The notes under the pieces are model-generated. The model was not told the origin of the DNA. It saw nothing but the letters and a program-made list of their open reading frames with translations, and did not search any database. DNA of 64,000 nt, from assembly GCA_016748015.1 (NCBI GenBank), contig JAAOMT010000786.1, positions 64,050-128,049 on the forward strand. Direction: 5' to 3'. The position numbers and the translations under genes are program-made. The stretch is from Geosiphon pyriformis (Eukaryota; Glomeromycota; Glomeromycetes; Archaeosporales; Geosiphonaceae). Positions within the stretch are counted from its first letter, which is position 1; each line of letters opens with the position of its first letter. Positions 43,831 through 56,492 of the stretch are shown here, piece by piece.

Positions 43831-44340
43831 GTGATATCAAATGCTGTTTTAGCTGGAGTAAGGATGTCATTAAGAGTATTTAATAGCATTTGATATTCAG
43901 ATAATTTTGAAATAGTGGCAAATTGGATGAAATCTAACCACTGAATAAATGAATTAAAAATAGTAAATTCATAAAGATTACTTGTCTGTTTAAGGATAAA
44001 GGTTGGGGGTTTGAGAATACTTCTAACAGCAGTGACATAATATACAGAATTAGTTCTAAAAGACATTTTAAAAGAACTTCCAAATTATGTGTTGCTTTAA
44101 ATAATTAACTGATTCCTTGAATTTTATAAGATCGTTATTAAATTCTATAACTAAAAGTGCTAATCTGTTACCTTTAGTTTTCTCAAAATCCACTAAATAT
44201 TGTTTCTGAAAGAATAATATTAATGATAACCAGTGATTTATGTGCTCTGGTACATTAGTGTTAAAATACTTAGTAGTGATCTTCGGATCTCTATGGCGGA
44301 TTATTCTATAAATGTAGGATAAAATGCAATGGTGAGTCAA
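43791..44340 (-). pseudogene. Unidentified gene interrupted by gypsy-2
   Basis: Frames 44340-44068 and 44066-43791 are joined by a stop/frameshift and read as a single protein of about 190 residues. The upstream sequence to about 44,460 also reads (EEEHWSYICLHIDIN). No family recognised. The last 13 codons lie inside the LTR2 start (43,830), so the LTR has cut this gene. I cannot find its other half. Confidence 0.45.
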
Positions 44341-44544
44341 TACAACTGCTAAATTGTTTATATCAATATGTAAACAAATATAAGACCAATGTTCTTCTTC
44401 AATTATGCAGAAGTAGTCACCAAGATCAGAAGTTTGTATTTCCAGGTTTTCCCAAAAGAATTGTAATAAAAAAGATAGCCTAGAACTTACTTAAGTTCAT
44501 TAAAAATAATAATAATAAAAGATTGTTGTTTTTTTTCTTAAGTT

Positions 44545-44896
44545 TGATAAGGTAAATAGATTAATATTTCTTTAATCAAGTAATAATAACATGAATTCGA
44601 TGATAATAGATAATTTTATTAATATGGGAATGATTCCACTTCAAATTATAGAAAACTATTTTTTGAAGGGAGGGGTATTGTTGAATTCTCCTGGAATTAC
44701 TTTTTCTGCTTTTAACACTCTCGCTATATATATATAATTTGTGTTATATAAAATTTTTGGGAATTCTGCAATTCTCCGAAAGAATTCTGAAATTCTGCAA
44801 TTCCCCAAGAGAATCCTGGAATTCCCCATTTTACTACACCTATTTCTGATTGGTTATTTTACCTATTATTATAATTCCTAATTTTTATAAGTAACA
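44545..44896 (-). repeat. LTR1 fragment (3' side of gypsy-4)
   Basis: Reverse orientation; family start TGTTACTTATAAAAATTAGG at 44,896, palindromic GAATTC/CTGCAG-like repeats (about 44,760-44,825), TATA run at 44,725, then truncated near 44,545. Confidence 0.75.
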
Positions 44897-45387
44897 GCAT
44901 TAATAACTTGGATCTAATACAGATTTTTATAGAAGCATTTTAAGTATGTGGAAAATCTTTTAGTATTACTTTGTTTGAAAGTAGTAAATCCAGTTAACAG
45001 TTGATTAATGTTATTATGATCACTAAAATATTGTAGAAAGTTTTGTTTAAAAGTGTCAAAAGTCTGAGACTTATTAATCAAGCTTTAATACCATAAATTA
45101 GCAGTATTTTGGAAAAAATATAAAATAGCTTATAGTATAGTAAACTTTCTTTATAGTCTCTCTGGTTATAATTATTATCTTCTTATAATCACATTTTTTT
45201 AAAAACCAAAACTATTTATATATAATATTATCTCCTTATAGTCATTTTTACTATATATATCTACTTATAGTCTCTATTCCCACAAATATGATAGCAAAAT
45301 ATAAGTAATTTCCACTCTTTATAGTTACACTATAATTATATGATATTAGATATGAACATCAGATGTTATTTTATATTTAATCGGACA

Positions 45388-47318
45388 TATATAGTTAGGG
45401 AGATTTCCTGATTTGTCAATAAAAATTATTCTTTTTATGGTAATAAAAAAAATTAGAGAAGTTTCTGGAAACAATTGTAGAACACTAAACAAAATTTTTG
45501 AAATATTACAATATTTAATTACTCTTCTTCTTTATAAGCCACCACTGCCATCAGAAGACAATGATAGAACTATTATATCTGGCTTGTTGTTTGTGAGTAT
45601 TATGAGAGTTTTAATAATAGTTGACATATGGTACAATACTGCTGCTTTTGGTGCTTTGGAGACTGATGGTGCTTCAGAGGCTGGTAGTGCTTTAGAAGCT
45701 GTTGTTGCAGGTATTGATAAAGTTACTTTGGATCAAACTTTGGCTAACAAGATTACTTTTTCTCTGTATTGGGAGAAAGAATTAACAGATCTACAAGTGA
45801 AAATAATGGCCCAATAGGATCTTTCAGGAACAAGTTTGTTAATATGACATTGTTCGAGCAAATCAATTGGGAACAGAGTTCGAATTTATCTTTCCTTAAA
45901 AAAAGAAATGTGACCAGTAATAAAACTCAGAGCATAAAAATTCCAATATATATCCAATAAATATATTTTCACACCAACTTTGGCATTTGCGATTAAAAAA
46001 GAGCTTTATACTAACAATTATATTTATTATTCAACCAATATTTAGTATTAGCGAGTGAAAGTTTGACTGATAGTTTTAAAGATGTATTAAAAATCAACTT
46101 TTTTGGGGCAAATAAATTCGTGTTAAATGCTTTTCATAATCCAAACATAATCATACAGAATGGAGATTTAGATCTAAACTTAATATATTATGTTTTAAAA
46201 ATGCCAATTAAAAATAGTAATAAACCCAATCTAATGTAAACAAAACTGTATACAATACAATATATTTCTAACTTCTTGAAGGATATTTATTAGGCTGTCG
46301 CATGATTAACTTAATAAGTTTTAAAACCATAATTACTTAAAAGAGGTATTAAAGAGTTAATAAAAGATAATAGTTGTAATTTTATTAACAGATTTACATT
46401 TTTTGATGATCTGCTTCTTTACTTGTTACTGGAATTGGTTTCCAAGTATCTAACAATGTTTTTTTAATTCACTTTGCTTTAAGAAAGTCTATTTTTTTTA
46501 TTTGTGCAATTTTACTGAATTTTTTTATTTTTTCACTTAATATCTATTTATGATTAATATCACAAAAAACACGATTAGAAACATTTGGATTTACAAACTG
46601 TGTCTTTCTTATCTGAACTCGAAATTGATTTGATTCAGCAATAAAGCTAGAACATGTACAAGACCTGTATATTTTACTTTTAGAATATCCAATAATATTA
46701 AAGAAGTTAGTACACAATCTCTCAAATTTGATACAATTACACACTACAATTTCCCAATGCCATTGTGAAGGTGTAGAAGGAATCAACAATTTGAGTGTTT
46801 TGTTAATTTTTTTAAGTATTGCATCATGGCCTTGATGTTGATTTGAAAGTTTAGATCAAGAAATTACAATTTTTTCTTGAATCAGCTTGCAAACTTCAGG
46901 CTTCAATCATAGCCATTGTTCTTCATCAGCAATTTCAATTAATTGGTAAATAGGATGGCACCAAGCAGACCAAATTGGTGCAAACATTTGTCTAGCCATA
47001 AGTCTTAATAAAGACCTATTGAAACAAACTCCAGTGCAAAAGTTAATAATTGTTTGTAAATAAAAAAAGACTTGTTCATATTTTAACCTGAATGTAGGAT
47101 CTGTTTCATTTTGGGCCCATTCTAAGTAATCTTTAACAGATGGATTTTTCTTAGAAACAACATATAACCATATTAATTTGGAAGCCATTACATGTCTATA
47201 TATATTACATATCAAATTTTACAACTTATGATAATCAGGACATTTTTTAAAAAACTGCAGTTGACTTTCACTCTGATATCCCTGATATTGTACAAAGTAT
47301 TTTATATCAATATTCCAA
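45388..47318. mobile_element. Unidentified repeat family, copy B
   Basis: Starts AGTTAGGGAGATTTCCTGAT like copy A. The plus frame 45413-45817 (134 residues) pairs with 34503-34901. At 46,205 copy B jumps directly to sequence matching copy A at 36,690, so it lacks about 1.4 kb that includes the solo LTR2 of copy A. Minus frames 47215-46907 and 46789-46544 preserve the protein better than copy A. Similarity ends at about 47,318. Confidence 0.7.
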
Positions 47319-47704
47319 TTGATATAGACATTGCTGTATTTGGGAGGCTTAACAACATAACATTGTGCTATCTTCTATGCAATTATGTAAGTATGCGAAG
47401 AATCAAATTGACAATCTTTATTATTGATTATCAGTTGGGGATAAGAGGCAAAAAGTGTCACAGATGCATTATCAAAATTAGGTTTCTTTTTACCAAGAAT
47501 TTGTCATTTGCACTTAGAATTCTACAGTTGAATTAAAACTTTCATTTTTATAATTTGGCCACTTTTTATAATCTGAGGCATTTCATATAATATAAGACAC
47601 CTCACATGTCCAATTAAATATAAAGCAAAATGACATTTGAGACATAACAGATACATCAATACATTATAAAAACAAAATGCAATAAAAAGTGTGTTCTTAT
47701 TAAC

Positions 47705-49262
47705 ATGCCAAAAAATGCAAACCAAAAGCAAGCAGCAATCTCTTTGGAGACTAAAAAGACTCTCTGCCAGTACAAACTAGAGCATTCTGACTACTTAGCA
47801 AATAGACTTATTGAAATATTTAATCTAAAGGTTGACTGCTTCATTGTAACAAAGATACTTGCAAAATCAGACTGATGGATTGAAAAAAATATATCTGACA
47901 ACTCTGGTTAATTGACAAAGAACAAAAAAGAAATGTTTCTGAAGATAAATAATGCACTAGAAGAATAGATGCTTAGAACACTAGCTACCAACTGCATTCT
48001 TACTGGAAAAATTTTACAAACAAAAGCCCTCAAGTTTGCTGAAAAGTATTTGGAAAAAAATAACTTTAAAACATCAGATGGTTGGTTAGAAAAGTTCAAG
48101 AAACGTCATAATTTGCACCATATTAAGATGCATGGCAAAGCAAACAGTGCCCTCTTGGAAATTTTACCAGAGGAATGAGAAAAACTGCATAAAATTATCA
48201 ATAAATATGATCTAAATAATGTTACAATGCTGATGAGACAGCATTATTCTTTAAAATACCACCAAATGCAACTTTAACAACAAGATCTACCTTTGGCATC
48301 AAGCATGATAAAAGTTGAATTACCATACTTTTTGCTTGTAATAGAATAGGCAGCATTAAGTTGCAGTCTTTAATTATTGGCAAAGCCACAAAGCCACAAT
48401 GTTTTTGCAATATTAATATGAATGCACTTCTAATTACTTATTATTACAATACAAAAGCATGAATATGAACCAATATTTTTAGTAAATAGCTTAATTTATT
48501 AAATAAAAAAATGCATTACAAAAAAAAAAAATTTTGCTATTGCTTGATAATACTGGTCCCCATAATAGAAAACTTTCTGTATTATCTAATATTATGATTA
48601 AATACCTACCATCCAATACAACATTTCATTTGCAACCATTAGATGTAAGAATTATTGCATCTTTTAAGACACAATATTGAAAGTTGTTTCTTTTCCATCT
48701 TATTAATCAGTATGATGGCAAAATTTTAATATCAACAGTAATATTAAAGGATACAGTTGACTTTCTAATTGATGCATGGTTAGCAGTAACAACAACTACA
48801 ATTCAAAACTGTTGGCATCATATGGGAATTCTGAATAATAGTTAAATGTTAGCCCATTCATTAAATATTGAATAAGAACTCCTATAAGAAGTACAAGTTC
48901 TTATTAAGCATGTTGATATTGACAAGCTATTGGCAATAAACTTCATTAATATTGACAAGTTTGAACCATTATTTACTTATGCCTTAGAGAATGAAATTGT
49001 GGATCTTATTAACAACAAGTATAGTGGAAATTCTAATGCAAATAAAGATTTAGAAAGTAAATATAAAGATGAATCTTTGTTTTTGCTATCTACACATCAA
49101 GGTAAAACTGCACTTGAAGATACATTGTGCTATTGTGAAGAGCAGTATAGTGAAAAAGTTGATTCAGACTTTTTTAAAACTTTGAGAACATTAATTCATA
49201 ATACTGTTCTCAAAGTTCAAGAAGAGAAAAAACAGTTGCAAATAGATAGTTTTTTTAAATAA
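47705..49262 (+). pseudogene. pogo/CENP-B-type transposase (broken)
   Basis: ATG at 47,705 opens MPKNANQKQAAISLETKK, a pogo/psq-like DNA-binding start; a CENP-B HTH segment (SDGWLEKFKKRHNL) is in frame 47969-48178; DDE_1 landmarks follow: ADETALFFKIPPNATL near 48,235-48,275, LLLLDNTGPHNRKL near 48,545-48,585 and LQPLDVRIIASFKTQY near 48,630-48,675. The C-terminal frame 48930-49262 is open. Multiple stops and shifts make it non-functional. Confidence 0.85.
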
Positions 49263-50352
49263 AATATATATAATTAGTTATTATATTATGCATTTAATAT
49301 ATAGATCATGTGATAAGATATTAATTATTTTTTATAGTCCCATTTTTCTATAGTCACCACAAATATGCTGACCAAAAGGTGTGATTATAAAGAGAGTTTA
49401 CTGTAATGGCTTTTATAATATCATTTAGTCAGGCTTAGATATTGTCTTCTTTGCTAGTGAATTTTTCTAATTTGGTAATTAATATGTATGTTATTGAGAT
49501 AAATAGTTATTGTTGTAATTGTTAAAAAATAGTTATTGGTACAATTAGTAGTAAATTGATTTTAATAACTAGAGATATGTTTGATTAAATAATAAGGATA
49601 AAGTTTGGATTGTTTGAATTTTGCTAAGTTTGAACAATTAAAGTTTGAATTTTCAGTTTATTTGAAATTGGGTTTTAACTATTATTTTCTTGATTACTGT
49701 TTTTTTAAAGTTCTAATAGTATTATTGGTTACAATTTAAATTCTTTAAAATAATTATTATAGGTTCTTAATAATTTGGTTTTTTCTTGTTTATTTTGAAA
49801 TAATACTCATGCTAATAATGTTTTTAATGTAAATACAACTGTTGATGTTATTTAAATAATATTTTTAAATATGTAATGATATGATAAGTTAATGAACAAA
49901 ATAACTTTTGGTTTTTTCCAAATAAATGATTGTATTTTCTTTAAAGTTTTTACTGGAATTTATAACTTTCTTTTGTTTGCAAAAATAATAAAAATTTTTT
50001 GTTTGGTGTAGTTTTTGATTTTGTAATTTATTTTTGTAATTATTAAGATAAAACTATGATTTATAAAAAACTAATGTGTTGTAATAACTTATTGTAAAAA
50101 TTTTTAATAGCAGTTTTTAAATCTTCTTAACCTTTTAAATAGTATATAATTTTTTTATTAATGTAAAAATTGAAGGCTAATTCTACTAGCCAATAATTAT
50201 TTGTTAGTTCAAGATAAGTTTAGTAATGTTAAAATAAAAATTTTGCAAATCTTAAGTAATTTTTTTCTATGATTTTTTGGTCTATCACTTTTTTAAATGG
50301 TTGTTAATAGTGTTTGTTTTTTGTTAGATTATATCTTATAAAGAACACTAAA

Positions 50353-51283
50353 TGTTACAAATAATTATTAGAGTATTAAAATAAATAACAAACTTATAAC
50401 TTGGTATTTAATAGTTATTTTTAACATTAATAATTGTTAAAAGTAGTTTCTGAAGATTTTGGTTGAGTTTTTTGTATAATAAACAGTGATTTACTTGGTA
50501 GTTGTTTTCTAAATTTTTTTTTCCAGTGTAAAAGCCAGTTTAATTTGGCAGTTATGCTCTTTTGGTAAATTATTTTTAAGTTTTTACTCTTGTTTAATAA
50601 GTCTTTTACCAGACTATTTTTGATGTTAATATTTTAAAACTTAATTTTTTAATCAATTAATATATAACATAAAATAAAAAATAAAAAATAAAAAATAAAA
50701 GAAAATTAAAAGAAAATAAGAAAAGAAAATAAGAAATTAATATTTTGTTAATAGTTATAATCAAAAGCTATTGGTCTAATGTAGTTAAGTAGCAAATGTT
50801 ATTAGTATAAGTTGCTAATAAAATCAAAAAATAAAATTTTTACTTCAATAAAAAAAATAACATAAATTAGATAATAAACAATAATTTTATTTAATATTTA
50901 GATAATTTTATTTCAAGATATAAAATATTATTTTGTGAAAAAAGAGATAAATTATGAATATTTTTTGTTAACTAACTAAAAACTTGTCTGAATATGAGTT
51001 GGATAAATGATATCTAAACTATTTTTTTTACTTCTAATATCACTGTTATATATATATAATTCTTGTTATATAAGATCTTATATATTCTTATTTTTTTTTA
51101 TACTACTTTCTAGAACTGTATTTATTCTTAAACAATATGCCATAATTTTTTGAAAATATGCTCATTTTTGTAAATATGCATATTTCTGAAAATGTGCTTA
51201 CATATTGAGTACTATTTTTTTATTAACTTATTTTTTTGATCTGTTTTTTCTTATTTTTCTGTACCTTTTTTCTATAAGTAATA
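50353..51283 (-). repeat. LTR1, 5' LTR of gypsy-4
   Basis: Reverse orientation: TGTTACAA at 50,353 (family 3' end reversed) and TATAAGTAATA ending 51,283 (family start reversed); TATATATATAA at about 51,052. Inside sequence begins with TTTAGTGTTCTTTATAAG, a decayed form of the putative primer-binding region seen in gypsy-3 (TTTGGTGCTTTCTGTAAAG at 53,028). Confidence 0.78.
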
Positions 51284-52240
51284 ATAAATAAAATGTTTTA
51301 ATTCTAATAAAAAGAACATAATAAAAAGTGTTTTGAAAAAATTTTTTCATAAAATAATTTTGGATTATTTGGTTATTAAAAAAGAATTAATTCTAGAGCC
51401 AAATAAGATAAAACTTAAAGTTAATAAAATTATAATAAGTTAGATAAAAATGCAAAAAATATCTCTAATGCTGCTTGATATATGGTTTTATTAATATATA
51501 CTATTAAGTTATATAAAAAAAAGTGTTTTTTTTAATGTAATAAGTAAAATTAAGATAGATAAATTGGTTTTGATAATTGATAATCTGCTTAATAACAAAG
51601 CTGCTAATCTTTTTAATATATCAAATAAACTTTAAAAACATTATAATAATATAGTAATAAAATGCTTTTTGAATTTTTTGAAATTTTGTTAGACTTTTGG
51701 CAATACTCTAATTTTTTGAAAAAAGACATGAATTTTAATAATTTCCAAGTTTTATAATTAGAATGATGTTTTTACAAATATGCAGTCTATTGTACTTATT
51801 AAGACAACTAAGAAAATTTTGTTAATAATTTTTTCAAATCATATTTTTTTTGCTTATGATAAGTTTAATATTTTTTAAAATGCCAATTTTTTAGTTTTAA
51901 AAAGTACTTTGATTTAATTTTTTATGTTTGTTATTGGTTTAATAGTAGAATATACTTTAAAAAAAAGCTAAAAACTTTAATTAATTCTGCAAAATATGTA
52001 TAAAGCATATAATTTGGTTAATTAATATTATTTGGAAGCTAGATTAAAATATATTAAAATGTGTAATAAGTTTATTAAGTTTTTTGAAAATATATATATA
52101 AACAAAATTAACAGAATAATAACTGATTTTGGTTTTTTAGATAATTACAAAATACAAAATAAATTTAATTAGAGTAAAATGTTTTTTCTATTTTTTAAAG
52201 AATTTTTTATGATATATTATTGTATAAGATAAAAAAGCAT
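51284..52240 (+). pseudogene. LINE ORF2 reverse transcriptase, 5' half (interrupted)
   Basis: Heavily decayed plus-strand RT from about 51,780: KFNIF..ANFLVLK, then a FVIGLIVE segment and LILQNMYKAYN (motif A; canonical has Asp at the Asn positions), KMCNKFIKFF and IITDFGF (about 52,060-52,135). Reading is resumed after gypsy-3 at 57,210. No single open frame is left. Confidence 0.65.
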
Positions 52241-53027
52241 TGTTATTCATAAAATTAGGAATTATAATAACAGATAAAAATAGCCAATCAGAAATAGGCA
52301 TAGTAAAAAAAGGAATTTCAGAATTTTTTTTGAAGAATTACAGAATTCCAGAATTCCAGAATTTTATTTAAGAAATTGCAGAATTTTTAAAAATTTTGTA
52401 TAACATAAATTATATATATATAGTGAAAGTATTAAAAACAAAAAAAATAATTCCAAAAAAATTCAATAGAGTTTAAATTAATTTAGAACAATATTTTTTC
52501 TTTTAAAAAATAGTTTTCTATAACTTGAAGTAAAATTATTTTCATATTAATAAAATTATTTATTATTATTAAATACATGTTATTATTACTTAATTAAAAA
52601 AATATTAATCTATTTTATTCTATTCACATTCTATGTTGATAAAATTTAATACTTAATCATACTGAACCAATAGTTTTTAATTATGATTATTAACAGAATA
52701 CTAATTTTTTATGTTTTTTTTGTTTTTTTTTGTTTTGTTTTTTTGTTGTTTACTAATTAATTAAAAGAATCAAACACTAAATATTTGATGTCAAAGATAG
52801 TCTGATAAAAAACCCAGAAAAAAAGATAAAAATTTAAGAATGACTTACCAAAAGAACATAACTGTCAGAATAAACCAGCCATTATGCTAAAAAAAAATTC
52901 ACAGAAAAAACCATTAATTAAATTTTTGTTAATTATACAAAAAACTTAACCAAAACTTTTAGACTTCAAAATTTTCAAAAATTACCAACATTACCAGCTA
53001 TTAAGTACTAAATAATTACCTGTAATA
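52241..53027 (+). repeat. LTR1, 5' LTR of gypsy-3
   Basis: TGTTATTCATAAAATTAGG start; GAATTC-type palindromic repeats at about 52,315-52,395; TATATATATATAG at about 52,415; ends CCTGTAATA. Its 3' part lacks about 35 bases present in the 3' LTR. Confidence 0.8.
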
Positions 53028-53099
53028 TTTGGTGCTTTCTGTAAAGTATAATCTAACAAAAAACCAGCACTAACATCAATCATCTAGAAAATTAGCAGA

Positions 53100-54850
53100 C
53101 CAAAAAATCATAAAAAAAAATTATTTAGGATTTGTAAAATTCTTATTTTAACATTACCAAATTTATTTTAAACTGATGAGTAATTATTAACCAGCAGAAT
53201 TAACTTTCAATTTCTATATTAATAAAAAAAATCAAATCTTATTTGAAAAACCAAAAAGATCCAAAAGCCACTTTTAGGAATTTTTACAGTAAACTATTAC
53301 AAAATACTACACTTTTACCAAATCATCTGTTTGTACCACTAATTACAGAAATAAACAGAGAAATTGAGCATTACACTTAACAAAAATTTTTTATTATCTT
53401 CATAGACAAAGAAAAATTACAAACTCTAGAAGAAACACCAAGGAAAATACAACTATCTATTTAAAAGAAACCAAAAGTCATTTTATCTATTCACTTATTA
53501 TATTATTATACACTAGAAAGTACTATTTACATAACATCAGCAGTCATGTCTACAGCAGTTGTAAAAACACTATTAGCAAGAATACTATTCCAAAATAATT
53601 AGAAAAAAGCCAAATTATTAGAAACCTATAGCAATTTCTTTGAAAAATTTAAATTGTAACTAACAATATCATTAAAATTTCAATCATTATCATCTCAACC
53701 AAATTTTGGATCTACCAGTTATTAGAAAAATACTAAATTAGAAGAAAAAAAAGACTATAATCAAAGAAATAATAACCAAAATCTGATTTTAATTAATCCA
53801 AAAATTATAACTCTAATTGTTCAAATTCAGCCAAACTTAAACAATTCAAACCTTATTCCTATTCTTTAGCAAAACTTATCTTCAATTATTGTGATTAATC
53901 CATTAGTTGTACCAATTGCTGTATCACAACAACAACAATTTGTATTAATAACATATATATCTATTGCCAAACTAAAAAAATTTACCAACAAAGAGAACAA
54001 CACTTAAGCATGGCTAAACAATGTAAAAAAAGCCATCATAGCCAATAAATAAGACAATATTAGAGCAATTCAAGCCATTCCATACTTTTTCTAAAATACT
54101 GTTAACTTGTAATATCAGAATTTTGTAAACAAACCTCAAGATTTTGACATGTTTAAAACCATGTTTTTATGACATTTCAATAATAATAATAGTCTAAATT
54201 GCTTGTTAACTAATTTTACTATGATTAAACAAAATGATATTAAAGCAGTTACTACTTACTTAGAATGCTTTTACAGAAATCTGCACTAAATTCAGACAAT
54301 TTAAGCTGACTATTTTACAGTAACACAGATTTTGAACCAGTTTATTTATGGATTACATAGTAGTTTACTATAACAAATATGCCCAATGCATTTAAATACT
54401 TTTTAAAATACAGTAACACATGCCAGAAATTTTGAATTAGCTAAACTTAAAGCCAACTATGTCTAAGCTGTAAATTTAATTATAAATAGATTATCTGAAT
54501 TGGATTTTAAACAAAAACAATTCAGTAATTTTATTAATCAGAAAATAGAGAGATATTTAGCTAGCAATTAAGCAATTTATCAGCCTTTATAACATTATGA
54601 CAATTAAAAAAACTCCAATTGTTTTCAAAATTAATTGTGTTTATTATCAGCAAATTAACTATGGCAACAAAAAATACATAATTGTTATTATTGTAATAAA
54701 CAAAACCATCTAAAAGCAGATTGCTGCTTTAGATTTAATAACCAATAATTAAAAAATTAATATCAAAATCTTAATTGCAGGTTTTAAACTCAGAACTATA
54801 TTAACTATTTGTTATTAGAATCATACCAACCCTATTATGGACCAATGATG
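53100..54850 (+). pseudogene. gypsy-3 gag with CCHC knuckle
   Basis: KKFTNKENNT then AWLNNVKKAI (about 53,975-54,035) and AIQAIPYFF (about 54,068-54,093) match gypsy-2 capsid. The zinc knuckle CYYCNKQNHLKADC is intact at 54,683-54,724. Many stops elsewhere. Confidence 0.78.
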
Positions 54851-55144
54851 CAATAATCAATATATATATTTCTAATTTATTAGACTTTAGCATTAGTAAT
54901 CTATTAATCACAGCCACAAATAATTTATTAATCCCAACCAATTCAAATACCACTCCAAAATTTAGCTCAAATAACAACCAAAAATCAAAGACTGAAAATT
55001 ATACACATCTAACAAAACTGGCAATCAGTAATAGTAAGGCATTAACTAATTTTTAATTTGTTAAATCAGTTATCAAGATTATGTCAATAAAGTTTAAGAA
55101 ATAAGTACACTTAAAACCCAAATTTCCAAAACTATTTAAATTTC

Positions 55145-55414
55145 TTGGTTATTCCAAAAAACAATCTATTCAATAATTTGAAAACCAATTTAATACTACT
55201 CATTAACAATATTCTATTAGCAATAGTTATTAAAGACAAATTAATTACAGTCATTTTTTCATTCGAATTTGAAAAATTCTCCACAACATTTCTTTTTAGT
55301 AGAACTACTTTTGACATCAAACTAATCACCATTATATATACTAATGGTAAAATCAATGGCCAATCTGTTAAGCTAATTCTTAATAATAAATTAGCAAATA
55401 GTATTATCACATAA
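55145..55414 (+). pseudogene. gypsy-3 protease remnant
   Basis: The frame contains VIFSFEFEKFSTTFLFS and LILNNKLANSIIT. Compared with the gypsy-2 segment ending LILDS, the active-site Asp-Ser-Gly is replaced by Asn-Asn-Lys, so it is dead. Confidence 0.72.
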
Positions 55415-55833
55415 CAACTTATAAACCAACTAAGTTATTGAATTGATTATATTGCCAACACCAAAATTATCACAGCTGATAAAATGAACAAAACTCTTAT
55501 TGGTAAAATTAATAACTTTTTTTTTGAAGTCAATAGTATTATTATATCCATTAAGATTCTTGTTATAAAAGTCATACAGTACTAAGCTCTTATTGGTAAT
55601 AACTGGCTATTCAAAATTAATGCCATATTCAACCAGAATACTCAAAAACTACAGCTTAATTAAGATAGTTAGCAAACTTAAATACCAGTTATCTATAACC
55701 ATTTCAAAACAAACACAACTATTCAATTACCATTAATTAAGTTTGAAAAAAAAAAAACTTACTTGGAAAGCCTATTAAGTCTTATGATTAAAGATGAACA
55801 CAACAAACTGCCACCAATATTCCCTTGGGATGA

Positions 55834-55837
55834 CAAA

Positions 55838-55861
<24 letters not shown>
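55834..55861. repeat. 28-base poly-A run inside gypsy-3
   Basis: Uninterrupted A run in what was a Lys/Gly/Glu-rich coding stretch in gypsy-1 (KGKGKENK at about 175-205). Confidence 0.9.
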
Positions 55862-55869
<8 letters not shown>

Positions 55870-56009
55870 ATTGCAAGCTACCATCTCTACAAAAGAAACA
55901 AATAATAGTTAACACATTTCATACTTATTAAGACTAAAAAAAAAACCACTTTACTACTAAGATCTAGCATTTATTTGAAAAAAACAAAAGCAGTGTTTAG
56001 AACAATTAA

Positions 56010-56463
56010 ATGCTAAATTCTGTAAACATTGTCTAATTCTCAATGACTTTAAATATTGTAATAATTATAACCTCATTTATAATCTATTATAATACATAAT
56101 CTATTTAATTTTTGAAAAAAAAAAACCAATTAACAACTACATTTTGGAATCAAAATTAAAATTTAATCCCAATTTAAACTCTGATAATAATGACAACAAT
56201 AGTTCTAATTTTGTTTACAATAACAATAACAATAATGATAATTCAAACTTCAATAAAAACTTTAAACAATATATTATGCTTCTAGATCTTTTATAGAAGC
56301 AGAAACTTAAATGGTTTAGTAATAATAATGAGAGTATTATGTCAAAACATGTACATAATATTGATGCTGAGTTTAATCTTAGATCTTCAGGAAAAAAAAC
56401 TGCTATTAGATTGAAATTTTACTTATATATTAGTATAGATTTAGAAAATTTAAGAGATCTTAA
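56010..56463 (+). pseudogene. gypsy-3 CxxC module and dUTPase N-terminal remnant
   Basis: QCLEQLNAKFCKHCLI matches gypsy-1 (QCLEEINTQLCDYCLI) and keeps the first CxxC; of the second pair only YCNN remains. Then LKWFSNNNESIM and DAEFNLRSS, the decayed dUTPase motif I (gypsy-1 DAGFDLRY). The dUTPase breaks off at about residue IDLENL and is joined directly to the end of the extra ORF (NKAQY-stop). Confidence 0.75.
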
Positions 56464-56492
56464 CAAAGCTCAATATTAAAAAAAAAAAATAA

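Larger units (their letters stand above)
45136..49405 (+). mobile_element. pogo/Tigger-like DNA transposon with a nested insertion
   Basis: Terminal inverted repeats: TATAGTAAACTTTCTTTATAG at 45,136 and, reversed from 49,405, TACAGTAAACTCTCTTTATA (about 20 of 25 positions match). Several TTATAGTC-like copies lie just inside both ends. The transposase remnant is at 47,705-49,262. Bases 45,388-47,318 are copy B of the unidentified repeat family, inserted into this element. The whole lies inside gypsy-4 gag. Confidence 0.8.
44545..51283 (-). mobile_element. Ty3/gypsy gypsy-4, split by a pogo-like element
   Basis: Minus strand. 5' LTR1 51,283-50,353; leader and gag 50,352-49,406 (KLEKFTSKEDNI then AWLNDIIKAI near 49,470-49,415, the same gag position as gypsy-2 and gypsy-3); then the pogo-like insertion; gag resumes 45,135-44,897 (AILYFFQNTANLWY, FLQYFSDHNNINQLL); then an LTR1 fragment 44,896-44,545. 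Everything between gag and the 3' LTR is deleted. About ten gag codons also appear lost at the pogo junction. Confidence 0.75.

Noticed and set aside
47192-47731. Frames at 47,192-47,536 (+) and 47,522-47,731 (-) as separate genes
   Set aside because: They lie across the copy B/pogo junction and the pogo leader; no conservation with other copies.
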